A stretch of 64,000 nt of DNA from Labyrinthula sp. Ha (taxonomy: Eukaryota; Sar; Bigyra; Labyrinthulida; Labyrinthulaceae). The notes under the pieces were generated by a model that was not told the origin of the DNA, made no database searches, and saw only the letters and a program-made list of their open reading frames with translations. Made by a program: the position numbers and the translations under genes. This document shows positions 1 through 12,890 of this stretch, one piece after another; the stretch's first letter is position 1, and each line of letters opens with the position of its first letter. Location: the NCBI GenBank assembly GCA_015227615.1, contig JAALGZ010000004.1:992001-1056000 (forward strand). The letters run 5' to 3'.

Positions 1-375
1 TTCAACCGTCAAATTCTTCAAGTAGTCTGCGGAAATTTCTGGGCAAGTTGGTGAAGATAGAAGAAGAGCGTGAACTCCAGGTTTGATTGTATTAAAGGCA
101 CCCTTTCCATGGAATTTATGTAAATATTTTCTATAGCCACCACCAAAATCAACAGCATGGAAAATAAGGAAAAATCCTGCCTTCGCGAACAAGTTTGTTT
201 TGAAATCATACTCGACCTGGGTACTAGGCAAGCTTTCTCCAATACTCTTGATTTCATCTACGTTAATACCTTCTGCGTAGGTTCTACTCCTTTCTTTGTT
301 TATTCTGACAAACTTTTCACTGTTTGGTGATAAGAGAAGCTCTTTCGTAGATTGTTTAACTCTGTTTAAATACAT
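1..375 (-). CDS. 5' part of an unrecognised gene, cut by window edge
   Basis: An open frame runs from an ATG at 375 to the window edge without a stop, giving the first 125 residues. The protein starts MYLNRVKQSTKELLLSPNSE and contains a conserved-looking core around residues 70-105 with FHAVDFGGGYRKYLHK followed by GKGAFNTIKPGVHALLLSS, which reads like a folded soluble domain. No signal peptide or membrane segment is visible. I do not recognise the family and assign no function. The other frames here are broken or give a less protein-like sequence, so this frame is preferred. Nothing is seen upstream that extends it. The 3' part lies outside the window. Confidence 0.6.
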   Translation of the reverse strand, partial: MYLNRVKQSTKELLLSPNSEKFVRINKERSRTYAEGINVDEIKSIGESLPSTQVEYDFKTNLFAKAGFFLIFHAVDFGGGYRKYLHKFHGKGAFNTIKPGVHALLLSSPTCPEISADYLKNLTVE

Positions 376-3300
376 CCTTGGTTGTTTAATTATTTATTTT
401 GAATTCTAAGTGTCTAAGACGTTTCTAGGAACTTTCCGTAATGTCCTGAATGTCCAGTTCTACCATTGAGAAACTTAACGGGACAAGAGCTCTTCGGGAA
501 CTTTTTGAAACTTCTCCCGAAGCGAGATCTTCGAAACTTCCTGTTGAAATAAGGAAAAGAGGAAAAGTTGCTGCTTCGTAGAGAGATAATAGTTTTGAGC
601 TAGCCTTGCATTCAATTTATCCCACTTAGTTCTTTCTCAATTGATGAAATGGAAAGCATATTGTTAAATGTCTTGTTAATGACCCTTACTTTTTCTGATT
701 CCTTAGAGAATAGATATTATAGTATGGAAATATATGTTTGCATAAAGGCAAAAAAAACTCAATTAGCTTTTTATTTGTAACAAAGAGTGCTTAATCCTTT
801 TAACATATAGAGGCAGATGCTCAATTTCTAGAACAACCCGACTTAGTCTTATAATAGACCTTGATTTTTTAAGTACCTGTTAGTTACAAAAGGATAGTCA
901 ACATTGATACTCTAAATATAAGTTTCCACAGATAGTTCAAACCTGATGGAAAGCTTAAAAGTACAGCAGTAGTTCAATGGATATGTTGCCTCTTTATGCT
1001 TCTCAGGTATAATTCATGTTACCTTTAACATTAAGGTACGACTTTTTACAGGGCTTTGTAAGCTCTACCTTTTGTTAGATACTGCTCTTGTATTTTCGGA
1101 ATAATTAACATATCAAGCTAAAAAAAGTGAATCCATATGTCTTCGAAAGCTAAAAACCAATGTAGAAGTAGTATTATAGTTTATAGTTATTTTTCTATGC
1201 CCTGGAACAGAGCATAGGACTACAAAAAATATGTCAGAAGAAGAAGATGTGTGTTGGGAAGCTTTGAAACTAGTATTTTATAGACAGCTTACCAGAAAAA
1301 CCAAGAAAGAGCTTACATTTAATATATTAACAGATCTAATAAATAAAATTTTATCAAAAGAAGAAGGAAATAGATAGAAGCAATAGCTGTTTAACTTTTA
1401 GATCTATAAAAAGACCCTTTTATGTAAAATAGCACCAAATAGCGACAAAAACAGCAATAGGTTAGAGGCGCGGTTGTCTACCTAGAGTTTTGCGCTATTA
1501 TTGGAAGTTTGGTTTAACAGAGCTTTACACTAATGGACTGAAGTTACGATATAATTAATATATAGAAACAATATTGCATAAGCTTAGAATAACAAATGGT
1601 TTGTACCACATGTAACAAGACAAGTTGCTTTACCTGATCAGGCTTTTTTCAGAGTGCAATACAAAATCTGGTTGAACATTTTAACACAATACATGCTAAC
1701 CTCTAGGTAACTTAACGAAGCAGGAGTTTATAATTCTCTTCCTTGCTAATGATGTATTCAATCTCTTCAGAGGATAAACACTACGCCAAGAATATCCATA
1801 AACCCCAATTTTTTCTCAAGTATGGTGAAAAATATTGGGTAAATCACATATTCTATTTCATCTATAATACTATTATTGGATTTGTCTTAAACAGATTCGT
1901 TTGGTCCTAAGAGTCTCAGCTAACAACATCTCTTGACAAAAAGTTTGCCACTCTGTTCTTACTAGAATAAAATATAAATTGAAGAAGTTTTAATGTTAGC
2001 TAAAAATTTATCTCGATTTCTTCAATATGATAACTATAGCTTAACTTGTCCTACAACAATAACAGTTCTTCTACAATTTTTCATCCCTAGCTTATTATCA
2101 TACTTCTTCGAAGAATTATCTTTTCTATCTACATGCAACCCAAAAACTAGGTTGTATGAAAAATATCCTTTATCCTCATTACAAACTATCTTTCTGACTA
2201 ACAGAGGTTATTTGGACAACAATGGAATCACACAATAAGAAATATAAATAGAATATTTTCCTATCGGATAAAAGTCTCTTGATGTCTAGAGATGAAGCTC
2301 GATAATCGGAAACCTATGTGTACAGTTCATTATTACCTTCATATAAGGCATCAACATAGAAATTTTAGGCTAAGGATAGATTTATAGTCATCGAAAGGAC
2401 ACTTGCCTTGAGGATACACTCTTCAACTGTAATTATGATATATTTTGGTATAGTTTAGTAATTGCAGTACTTACGATTTATTCAATTAAACAGTGTCAGA
2501 CATGACACACACATGTAGTGAAAGTTAGTTTATAAGGATCGATTTCAGTAGGTTGCTAAGTGCTAATTGGTCTTACAGATAAACTAAATTATTAATCATA
2601 AATACATTTTGATAATTCTCTTTATGGTTATGTGAAACTTATATTAAATATATATAAAAGATAGCTAAATACCAAACATACTATTTTATTCTCAGAAGGA
2701 TGTATCTCTTTAGTTAATACCCTGGACATTTAAGCTTTAACTACTAGTAACAACAGTGACACAAGAAAAAAAGTCAAATATCCAATCAATCGTTCAAGAA
2801 TTAAGTGGAACTACGATAATAGAATATCAGAAAACATCTAATGAAGTGACAAGGCGTTATGAACAGTATTATGTAGTCCAAAGGTTATTAAGTAAAAGCC
2901 AGTGTTAAATCAACTGAGACATTTTTATAGTGCTTTCCAAAGAAATCTAACTAACCAATCAGGTAAAATTTTATTTTATCTAAGCTTTGTGCTCTCCGAA
3001 ATCGTTCCATAAATCATATTCAAGCAAGCAATTCAATTTTACCTAATATATTCATCCTAAGCTTCTCTAAGTACAAAGATGATTCTCTATTTCAAAAGCG
3101 GGTTTCAACTTAATAACTTACTCTCTAGGTTTCATCAACTCTACATGAGGGAGTAAATCTTCAACACATTGGTTTCTGCTCAGAAGCGATTAACGGGCAT
3201 TAGCGCCCAGAATATTGTGTCGAAAAAAGAACATACTGCTAAGATAGATGTAGCTACTCTGAAGCTCTACATCTTTTAAAAAAGCTAGATTCTCAAGCAT

Positions 3301-3899
3301 TTGATTTTCCTGGAAACTTGAAGTTTAGCTCAAATTTAAATTTTCATTAACTTTTTGGGTATACTTTCAGCTATTATAAAATGTGAGGGATATAGCAGCA
3401 ATATTGATTTAAGGCAAAATGCTGTGGTTAACCACAACGGAAGGACAGCAGTCTGATTAAGTATTCCTCTCCTTTTTTAGCATATTGCTACACCTAGTTC
3501 TACTCCTACTCCACAAACTTATATACTCTAATAACATAAGCTACGTCTTATAGTTGTCCATCTGTCATAGTTCTTGTGTAGCTATGTATCTCCGGAGGAG
3601 GTAGTACTCTCACGTGCATGTTATATCAGTTGTGCTAAGTAGAATTTGTCCTCTATAGCGCTCAATCCAGGCACTTAGAGTACAGGAACTGAAAATGCGA
3701 CTTTCTGGTGCAGGGCAGAGGGGCTTGCAGGATACTATTTTCCCTTAGATGCTAGAAAAGCTAGTTTTTGGATAGCCTCAAGTGGTTCATTGCGTTTTCT
3801 ATCAGGTACAACATAATTTTGTCCAATGTTAAATGAAGTTGGAGATTATCTAGTACCAGGAAGGAGGAAGACCTTCAATCTAGCAACTAAGTTAAATAC
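376..3899. other. Gene-poor AT-rich stretch
   Basis: About 3.5 kb of AT-rich sequence between two minus-strand genes. Reading frames are short and broken on both strands. I see no tRNA, no terminal repeats and no long open frame. The only coding-like piece is a 48-codon frame at 1231-1377, listed separately. An 81-codon frame at 1993-2238 has no recognisable feature and looks like chance. Confidence 0.6.
1231..1377 (+). CDS. Possible small ORF, 48 residues
   Basis: An ATG-initiated frame begins MSEEEDVCWEALKLVFYRQL and ends in TAG. Its composition (acidic start, amphipathic middle, Lys/Glu-rich end) is more protein-like than its surroundings. It is isolated in a gene desert, has no recognisable domain and could be a relic exon or chance. 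Very uncertain. Confidence 0.15.
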   Translation: MSEEEDVCWEALKLVFYRQLTRKTKKELTFNILTDLINKILSKEEGNR

Positions 3900-6800
3900 T
3901 TAATGAAGCTGAAACTGTGCACAATTAGTGTAGTAATCGTGTCTAGTAGGGATGATTAATGATGGAGTAGAACCAAGAAATCCGTTTTTAGCCACACAGT
4001 ACGTATCTGAGCCTGATCTTAATAGAAGGGTAGAATATCGAAAGTCCACTTCAAAGGGTTCTAGGATCGTTTGTAAACAAAAGCACTGTTTTGACTTGCC
4101 TGGCTGCGGATCGCCCCCAAACGAGGATGTATCGCAATTTATAGAGCTAGCCGCAGGAAGCATCCTATAAGTGGTGGAAACTACATCTTGGAAAATATTA
4201 GAATCTCCGGAGCCATATCTTATACCAAACAGTACAAATCCAGAACAGGTGCACAGAGAGTTTTGGTTTGAACAAAAGATGGTATTGTTTGGTGAGTGTA
4301 CAAGGATATCAACTGAGCCTTCTACAAGGCTTGTAGAGTTAAGTCCAAGAACATAGTGCTGCTGCTCATTAACACCAAAGATTTTTGGGGTGGTTCTGGT
4401 CATACTGTATGTTTCCAGATGTCTCTTGAAGCTGTTGAAATACCAGCGTTGTGAGCCCATAGAAAGTGGTGAACAAAAATCTACTATTAATCTATTGTCC
4501 ATTGGAACGAGGCATTTTTCAGTGTACTCATATCTTAGTATGAAAGGGGCACAAGTATTTTGTGTACCAGGTATACACATCCCACGGGAAAACACGTTCA
4601 TGTCACAACTACACTCCACTCTACTCAAATGAGTCTCGGCTTCAGGAACATATTTTGAGGAAGTAGTGGTGGTCTTATAAAAAGATGTAATAGTATGATC
4701 TTCTGACTTGATTATTCCTGTTGTGGAATTGGTAAACCATATTGAAACGTCACTTACATCATCAGAGAAGAACTGGAGTTGCAAACCAGCGGAGAAATAA
4801 CCATCAAAAGGATTTAAGTTGTTGTCAAAATACCACCTTGAACCAGACGTGTCCCGGTCATCTCGGTACAAGTGAAGTCGGTTGTCTAAGCTAAGGTATA
4901 GGCTAGATATCAGCGTATACCAAAATTTTGGCTGAGGCAGTAAATCTGCTTTTCTATAGACAGATTGCGACCAACCCTCAGAACCCAGGATGCAGTTTTC
5001 AAAATTACTAAAGAAATAACATAGGTGAGTAACGTGATCAAACAATATGCCCTCACACAACCCCTCAGTATCGCAAATGCTTAGACATTCATCAACACTA
5101 GCTTCAGCTGCTACATCATAGCTTGAATATCCAGATATAGAAACAAAGCAAGAAGAATTTACCGTCACCTGTGGGAGAAAGTAGTACGATTTGTCTCTAC
5201 TAAATCTACGAATATAGCGTCCATTTAGGACCCCCAGGTTTGTAGCTACCGGAATTTGAAACCCTGATACCGTAATTAACTCCAGGATACCTGCCCCGGG
5301 ACAGCGGTCCTGATCAATTGAGAGCATTTCTCGCTGATACTTAAAATAGCGTGGTGACCAATAGTAGTAAGCTACAGGCTTTGTTCGTCTGGCGTCAATG
5401 CAGAACATTCTGGTATAAGTTGACGAGTCAGTTCGCTCACCATCAACAAAATTATGTTCGTCATAGTAAGAGGATATGTCATCCTTGTCAGGAAGAGCAG
5501 CATAGGACAAGCTCGATGGTGAAGCTAAGTAAAGTCGAGCAACAGATTCTTCTGTCGGCTTTGTGACCTGCAACGTATTCACGTTTGTAGCAGTGTAAAA
5601 GCCGTTCCCGTCCAGCAGGCGAAAATCAATACAGTTCTGACAGTTACAATTATTTTCAGATGGAATGCTACATTGACCATATTCACTGCAACAAGGGCGT
5701 AGCTCAGTCAATGAGCTACTGTCCAAGTCACTCCAGAAAACATCAACCGTAGGGCACATAGCTGGATATCCATCATCGGATAAATAATTTGGCTGGTTGC
5801 ACAATCCATCAGCTCGATAAGCCACAGTCCAATTAATATCAACAAATCGACGAAAGTCTATGCAATCTCTACACATGCAATCAGAGTTTTGATTAGAACA
5901 GTATCCACTTTGACTACAACATGGTCTGGATTCGGTAGCCCCATCTGGCCAGGTTATAGGGGTGATTGGGCATACTGACAACCCTCCTTCAGCTGTTGGG
6001 TAAGACTTGCCGCATCTGCCATCACTACGCCAGGAATTGTTCCCATTGGCTACCGGCATCACAGATGATCTTGAAATAAAAAACCTGTATATTGTATTGT
6101 GAACTTGAAACAAGTTGAGCACGTCATATTTAACCTTGTTCATGTTTACATCATCTCGTGTTAGAGCTGCATTTCCACATTGGCAAACACCATCATTGAA
6201 AATTTTGCCACCTACATGACATCTACGATACTCATTATCCGTGGTAAGCATCTCAAAATCAACAACCAAATCCAAATCATCCGTGTCAAAATATTCTAAA
6301 TACACCTTGAGTTGCCCTTCCGGGACTTGGCGTAGGACTTGCACGGAAACATTTTTCAAATCAACTCCATTGGCTTGAAAATAGTATATTTTATCGCGGA
6401 AAGATCGTGAAACTTGAAAACTCTCGAAGACTTGTAACTCAAGCAAATGGCCATCAAAAATTTCTTGATAGGGACTTGAAGTATAAATAGCAACTCTCAC
6501 TGGCCTAGTAGCTATACTATAACCAAAAATGTCTTCACATATAAGATCACCTTCTTGAAAAATTAGAAGTCTTGTGCTAAGCTCATTTGCTGTGCTTTCA
6601 TCCAAAGCATATAAGCTATATGAATGAGTAGAACCATGCTCCACGGCTATAGTTTCAGAACACGTAATAGTTCCAGTAAGACCCGGGATTTCTACCATGA
6701 GAGTTGACGAAAATACAATGTTGACGTTAATAAGGGCCTGAGTCTCCAAGCTGCCGTATCCAATGAAGAAAACATTTGCCAACTCAACAGGAAAATTAAA

Positions 6801-9800
6801 ACTATTTGACCTCAAGGAAAAATCTACTCGGAAACTATCCGAGTTAAGAGATACATACTCCTTCAAATATCCCTTCACATATTCAGCGTCATATATATGT
6901 GGATTCCCTACAAGCGGAATCCAACTATCACTAGATTGGTACTCCTCAGGGGCGAGGGACTTGTCATATTTCGCTAACAAAGTGTAGCTTCCATCAGCTA
7001 AGCCGCTGAAACTGAACCCGGAACTGGTAACAACAGTATCCTGGGCCTTTGACAAATAGTTGTCACAAAGCCCTTCCTGGTACGAAATAATTCCTGAAGG
7101 ATGTCCGAATGAAAGGATAACAGATTGCTCCTCGTAGGCATGTATATAGGGAATACTGCGTGAGGTTACAATTGAATCATACAAGTATAGCTGGGCTAAA
7201 ACTCCCTCCCCAGTTTCCATATCCACTATCTTGCCACTAAACTCAATTCCTGTAGGCGCTGCCGTGGGACCTGCGCTTGTCGGTGCTTCAGTGTTCACTA
7301 TCTTACTTTTGGAACAGATCGCAAAGGAAAAGATTTCCACTCCAAATCGTATACCTTCTGCGCAATATCCGAAACACCATTGGTCATCAACTACAGTCTC
7401 AGGACCACAAAACCCAGGAAAGCCTGTAGCCAAGCCATCATTAGTTGGTCCGCAATATGTCCATTTGTCCCTGTCTAGCACCATGTCAACTTCACTAGAA
7501 TAGATAGCATACTCACTATCCCTTATTTCAGCTTCATTCCAATTATAGAGAAGCGTATCGTATACTCTTGTATTAAAACGATTTGTATTCCCAAAATATC
7601 GTAGATAGCTATATGGTTTATAGTCCACATCATATCTTACCAAACCAGTCTCATCAAACAACTGCTGAGTAAAAGTGTCACCTAAATCAACTTTCACCAC
7701 GCAGTTGGTCTGTTCAAAAACTGTTACCCATTCACCTGTGCATTGAGCTCTGTCGGTAGCGTTGACTCCAGTATTAAGCCCAAACTCACAGAGTCCTGTG
7801 ATACAACCCAGCTCGAGGCAGTCCTCATCAGTTAAGTAACCTACCAAGGAGAAACATGATACGTCAAAACCCTGTTCGGGTGAAAGTGTAGGAAAAAGGG
7901 TGGGAGATGCAGTTGGTTCTATAGTGGGGCTTGGAGATGGCTTTTGAGTTGGGACACTAGAGGGAGCGTCTGTAGGTGAATTAGTGGGAGTGTTTGTTGG
8001 GAGTTGTGAAGGAGATATAGACGGGGACCAACTAGGAGCAACAGATGGAGAGTAAGTAGGATTTTCACTTGGACTAGAACTTGGAGCATCAGAGGGTGAG
8101 ATACTAGGTGAAGCTGATGGCAACCTGGTAGGACTTCTTGTAGGAATATCGGTCGGAGAAGATGACGGTGAAACTGTCGGTTCAAGCGTTATGCTAGGGT
8201 CACAGGCACGCATATCAGGATGAATCTCTTTGCAGCTTTTTCCAAACACATCTTCAGTCACAGGAGGTCTGAAACAGGAATAGCTAGTGACAAACCGGCA
8301 GTAGACCTGGTGTCCGGTTAAATTTGCGAAATTCTTACAGTTGCAAGGTATGAGACCTTCTTCTAGACGAGTCAGAGATATACTTCCTAAGCTATAGGCT
8401 TCTCCGCTTCTTAGAAAAAGAATAACATTTTGACTGTGAAACCCAGATGCAGCAATGTTAATCGTTGTTGCATAGAGCAAATACGACAAGTTATCCTCGG
8501 GGTATTTCTCAATTTCTGGAATAGATACCTCGAATGTACCATTGCTGGTGACAGTATGCACTGGCGCCTCATCCAAGTTCCAATACGTACAATCCGCCAT
8601 GCTTGGAAGTAATAACGTACAACAACCTTGTTTGGCTAACTGCATACAACTTTCCACTGTGGAACTTTGTGAACAATCAATTTCTGCACACAGGGAAGAA
8701 TTAACAGATGCTGGAGCTAGCTCATTGCACGCGTATTCCATATTGGGAATGTGCTCCACCATAGACATAACGCGTATGCGTGCCCCTGTGATGGTAGGGC
8801 CACTGCAAATAGTGCCCTCAGTAGTCACAGTGCAATTGTCTGCAGCCCGAACAAGACCTTGTACTGTGCGGTACGTGGGTAGGAACAGTATTGAATTATC
8901 AGACGTTGTAACATCCAAGAAGCTGCACCAAAGAGGATATGACAGTTCCAGAGTTACAGTAAACGAGCTTGATCGTTTCCGACTACAAGTGTTCTCAGCA
9001 AAAGCGTCTGCCGGAACGACCTGTACATCGGAAAATTGCTCTAGCTTAAAATCATCTAAAGCTCCAAAAACACTATCCCCAATGGGAGAACTGTAAATCT
9101 TGTTCCGGCTTGAAGCTGCAAGAAAATTGAAACCAACCCCATCTATATGCAAAGTTGCATATAAAGGACAATAAAACCCGATTTGATCCAATGCAGAAGA
9201 ATTAATAGCAGTACTTGAACCTACGAGTTCAACTGAGATGTTGTACAAGTCTACTATGTGGAAGAATGGATAGTGAAATATTAGAGGTTGGGCTTGCTGG
9301 CTTTTGCGAACATTGATTGTTCTTCTTAATTGACACGTACCTGATGGAAATACAACTGTTCCAGAGATCGTTGAACCATGTGAACTTTGTTCAATGGCCG
9401 TTTGTGTATAGTTTTGTAGTATTGCCGTAAAACAAAAAAGTCCTGTGTCGCAATCAGCATCTACCTGGCACGTTTGGTTAAAGAAACATTTCTTAGAACA
9501 TGAGCCTCCACAATCTGTGTCCGTTTCAACACCATCAACACTTCCATTATCACAGCTTGCGCATACTTTTTGCTCCCCGTTGAAAACACAAAGATTGCTA
9601 ACACAGTCCTCATTTACCAAGCAGTTTTGTGAGTCGAGACAAAGTTGCTCAATTTGTCTACAAATTTGGCCACCACAGTCAACATCAGTTTCAAATAATG
9701 AAAGATTTTTATCGTAACAGGAATCAGTTAGGTTTTCTTCTTGAAGGTAATCGCACCAGCCCTCCAAAAAAGAAGTAGTCTTTTCGTTTCCCTCAAAATT

Positions 9801-12258
9801 AACTGTACAAGTCGAATTTAAGCAGACCCCAGAGAAGCAATCAGAATCTATGGCACAATTCTGATTAAGATAACATTTTTTCCAACAGTTACCACCGCAG
9901 TCTATATCAGTTTCTGCACCATCCAGCAGAAAGTTAGCGCAAGAAGAGCAAATGCTATTGATACATTGTGAAGATTTGCAGTGACTATCTTTCTGGCAAG
10001 CCCTGCCATCCTGGCACAAACCTTCTTCTGCTGCTGTAAAAGCTGCTGTGCCGTTGATTATATTTTTAAGTGAGCTTGAAGAAACCATGTAAGATTTAAA
10101 GAGGCACTGTTTGGAACCACAATCAATGTCACCTTCATCTCCATTCCGCATACCATCTTCACAAGAAATACACAGACCATCTGAGCAAAGACGTGAAAAA
10201 CAGTCTTTGTCTGTATGACATCTCAAGCCATCTGAGCACAGAGCTCCACAAGCATCCCAGCCACAATCCACATCCGTCTCACCAGTATCCTGAACCCCGT
10301 TGCTGCAATGGTCATTTTCTGGCTGTAGGCATCTATTCGAGCTACGTCCGCAGTTACCAGAGGTACAGTCCGTATTCTCGATGCAGCGATGCCCAGTTAT
10401 GCAGGATGGACAGACTCCACCGCAATCAACGTCCGTCTCTTCGCCATCAAGCACAGCGTTGCGGCAAGAGGCAGGAGAAAAATCAGTAACGTTGTCCTCA
10501 TCACCCGCAATATTGTAAACTACAGATAGCGCATTCTCATTAACCAGTTGTTCTTCACGTAAGAACTCGGTAGAAGTGAAATAAACTCCAGCAACGGTAA
10601 AGACAGAAATGAATCCAACCATGACAACCGCTTGGTTCCAACTCATTATCTTTACTTTTCCATTGGTTTTCCTTGTTACATTGTTTCTTAGCCATATAGC
10701 AGAAACACATGAACACATTATTAGTGACAAGAAAAGAAGAATGGCAATTGACAGTGGCCCTTTTATAGAGCTTAGCTTTGTTGATAGCAAGCTACAGCAC
10801 GCTATCTGCAGACACCCAAAAATAGGCTCTGAGTAGGACTCATTAAAGAACTCCCATGCAAGAACAGTGTTCTCGCTTTGAGTACAACGTACAGAAACTC
10901 CAACGCCTGAGGTCGCGAAATGATTTCCCTTTGCCTCATCAAAAACCTCAACCCTAGAACTAATCGTGGACCCCCCATACTTAGAGCAGCCTGCAAAATC
11001 CTTCCACCACACATGCGAAAGAGTCTTCAATACCTCAACGCAATTAGGCTCTACAAGGTCATGAAAGGAAATAGTTTGAAAGAGTATCAACAATATGAAT
11101 AAACAAGCCAAAGAAAAGAAAGAAAGAAACGCAAAAACTGCGAGGAAGCTTGAATCCTCTTCGAACCCGGCAAAAAAACCAACAATGGCATTTAAAAACT
11201 GAATTGAGCACAAAAGTATGAGACAATACAACACATTCAAAAATTTTGAAAAGCTCCCAACTGCTCTTAAAGCAGCGACGGGTTCAATCAACGTTGTACA
11301 AGTATATAACCCCGCCAAAGCGAGGCCAACAATAAAAACTGATACACTTTCTAGAAAGCTATGCGACATTTTGTAAGGTGTTACAATCATAACAGTGGAA
11401 TATAGGGAAGATATAACCAAAGCGGACGCAAAAAAGGACAGAATGGCAACTATTTTCAACGTGTCGCCTTCTTCAGTTACTTCTTCGCGCTCTAAAAGAG
11501 ATCTCGGATCTAATAAAAGCGCACTAGAGAAAGGTACCATTGCTACAATATAAACTAGGCCAATGTAAAAATAAATTTGTAATAAATCCTGACCTGGCGT
11601 ACCAAGTCCGTCGAAATCATGTCGCAAATCATCAACTACTCTATTGGCACCCATTGCCCCAAACAGGGCAGAGAAAAGTAGCAACAAGCCACCAACAATA
11701 AATATAATAGAAACAGTGATAGATATCGGGTTCGAAACATCAGAGCGTTGCAATTTAGCAGAGTATATTGCGCCCCATGTTTTTATTGACAACGAGACTA
11801 TAATCAACGAACAAACCGCCGCTAGAAGCAATTTAGTTACGAGAAAAGTATGAGTCCATTGCTCAATCACATGCTTCCTCATATGAACTTCTGGAGTATC
11901 TGCACCCATAAACTTTCCTTTAAATGCCAGCTGCGCTTGTGTTGGTTTCCTCCGTCTCGCTTTATTATTTTCTCTCCCTAGACCTTACACCTCAACCAAA
12001 GATACCCTCTGACATGGTGCTACTTCGTTCTGTATGGACATTTTCAATTCGGTTCTTTGCGGAAGGATTCAAAATTTCAGTTTTCACATGACCGTGTTTC
12101 AACTTGACCACGTTTTCATCTTCAGAAGAAACTTGCACACCAAGCACCAAGCCACCACCACTTCCCATTGACGAAGTGTGAATAAGTTCAGTATTATTGC
12201 TTATATTTACGGGAGTGACTCTGCTCCCAATTATCTTTTTGCGACTCTGGGATTCCAT
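3900..12258 (-). CDS. Giant multi-pass surface protein with DxDCGG repeats, Pro/Thr/Ser linker and lectin-like modules (two exons)
   Basis: The gene is two exons, 12258-12006 and 11977-3900, joined across a 28-base intron, giving 2776 residues. Exon 1 encodes 84 hydrophilic residues starting MESQSRKKIIGSRVTPVNIS. Splicing keeps the frame open into the long exon, which also has an in-frame ATG at 11909. After this cytosolic-looking N-terminus come about nine membrane segments (about residues 125-560). Then come six Cys-rich repeats carrying D-[VIT]-DCG (about 580-940), a linker of SPS/PT repeats (about 1347-1450), two hevein-like Cys modules with PCCS..G.C (about 2070-2200), a PAN/Apple-like Cys segment (about 2357-2415) and a C-terminal part with RWYF repeats resembling a ricin-type lectin. 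I infer a cell-surface adhesion or recognition protein that binds glycans. The N-terminus is reminiscent of tetraspan proteins, but this is weak. The gene shares a 95-base divergent promoter with the plus-strand gene at 12354. Confidence 0.85.
11978..12005 (-). other. Mini-intron, 28 nt, in the giant surface-protein gene
   Basis: GTATCT at the 5' end and TCTAG at the 3' end. Phase 1. Removing it joins the 84-residue upstream frame to the 8-kb frame without a stop. The intron itself contains an in-frame TGA. Confidence 0.8.
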
Positions 12259-12353
12259 ATTCTTCTAGCTTCATGTGTTGCTTTTCTCAAACGGTTAAAA
12301 TTTTCTATCTTTCCTCTTTTATAAATTGCCCAAAATTCAAAAGAAAAGAGAGA
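12259..12353. promoter_or_regulatory. Short divergent promoter region
   Basis: 95 bases separate the start codons of the giant surface-protein gene (minus) and the small membrane-protein gene (plus), so both promoters and 5' leaders must lie here or overlap. No TATA-like element was identified with confidence. Confidence 0.4.
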
Positions 12354-12800
12354 ATGATAGATGCAAATAACTTCGATGGAAACAGGCTTGTCAAAACAGA
12401 TGATGGATATGTGATCGAAAAGGTACCACCAGTGTATTGTAAGATCTGGTTTGATGGGTGTAACACCTGTGAACGCGAGGAACCCGCAAAGTCATCTACT
12501 GAGACTATGGAGAACTTTGTGTGCACAGAGAAATTTTGCGAGGAAACTGATCTCAAAGAAAAGAAATGTTTGGAGTATTTTCCAGATAGGCCAAGAAACT
12601 CGGTTTCTGAAAGTGTAAATAATCATAAGTATGTAGGGATTCAGGAGCTTGAGGCCATCAATCCGATTCCGTTGATGTACTCGAAGACAGAATCTGATGA
12701 GTCAAGTGTTTCTTTCTATGCCATTGTTGGAGTCCTTGTAGCTGCACTAGCATTTATGGTGTTTATGGTGAATCAACTAAGAAAAAAGAATTATGGGTAA
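12354..12800 (+). CDS. Small Cys-rich protein with C-terminal membrane anchor
   Basis: 148 residues from the ATG at 12354. An upstream in-frame ATG at 12273 would lie only 14 bases from the start of the divergent gene, so the later start is preferred. Residues 23-76 hold a Cys motif (PPVYCKIWFDGCNTC, then CTEKFC and CLEYF) with Cys at about 29, 36, 39, 57, 62 and 72. Residues 120-140 form one strong membrane helix followed by the basic tail QLRKKNYG. With no signal peptide from this start, the layout is that of a tail-anchored protein whose Cys domain faces the cytosol. If the earlier start is used, a weak hydrophobic leader would put the Cys domain in the secretory lumen. Function unknown. 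Confidence 0.7.
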   Translation: MIDANNFDGNRLVKTDDGYVIEKVPPVYCKIWFDGCNTCEREEPAKSSTETMENFVCTEKFCEETDLKEKKCLEYFPDRPRNSVSESVNNHKYVGIQELEAINPIPLMYSKTESDESSVSFYAIVGVLVAALAFMVFMVNQLRKKNYG

Positions 12801-12890
12801 AGGTGGTACCTTTTGTAAACAGTATGTATGTTTATTACCTAAAACTTAATCGGTGAAGCGAAACCTTTCGAATCACAAAAGGTAGACAAA

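Noticed and set aside
7919-8185. Leu/Pro-rich minus-strand frame inside the giant gene
   Set aside because: It is the out-of-frame shadow of the repetitive Ser/Thr-Pro linker, whose repeat structure keeps other frames open.
8542-9096. 184-codon plus-strand frame inside the giant gene
   Set aside because: Antisense to a well-supported exon with clear repeats and domains; no independent motif.
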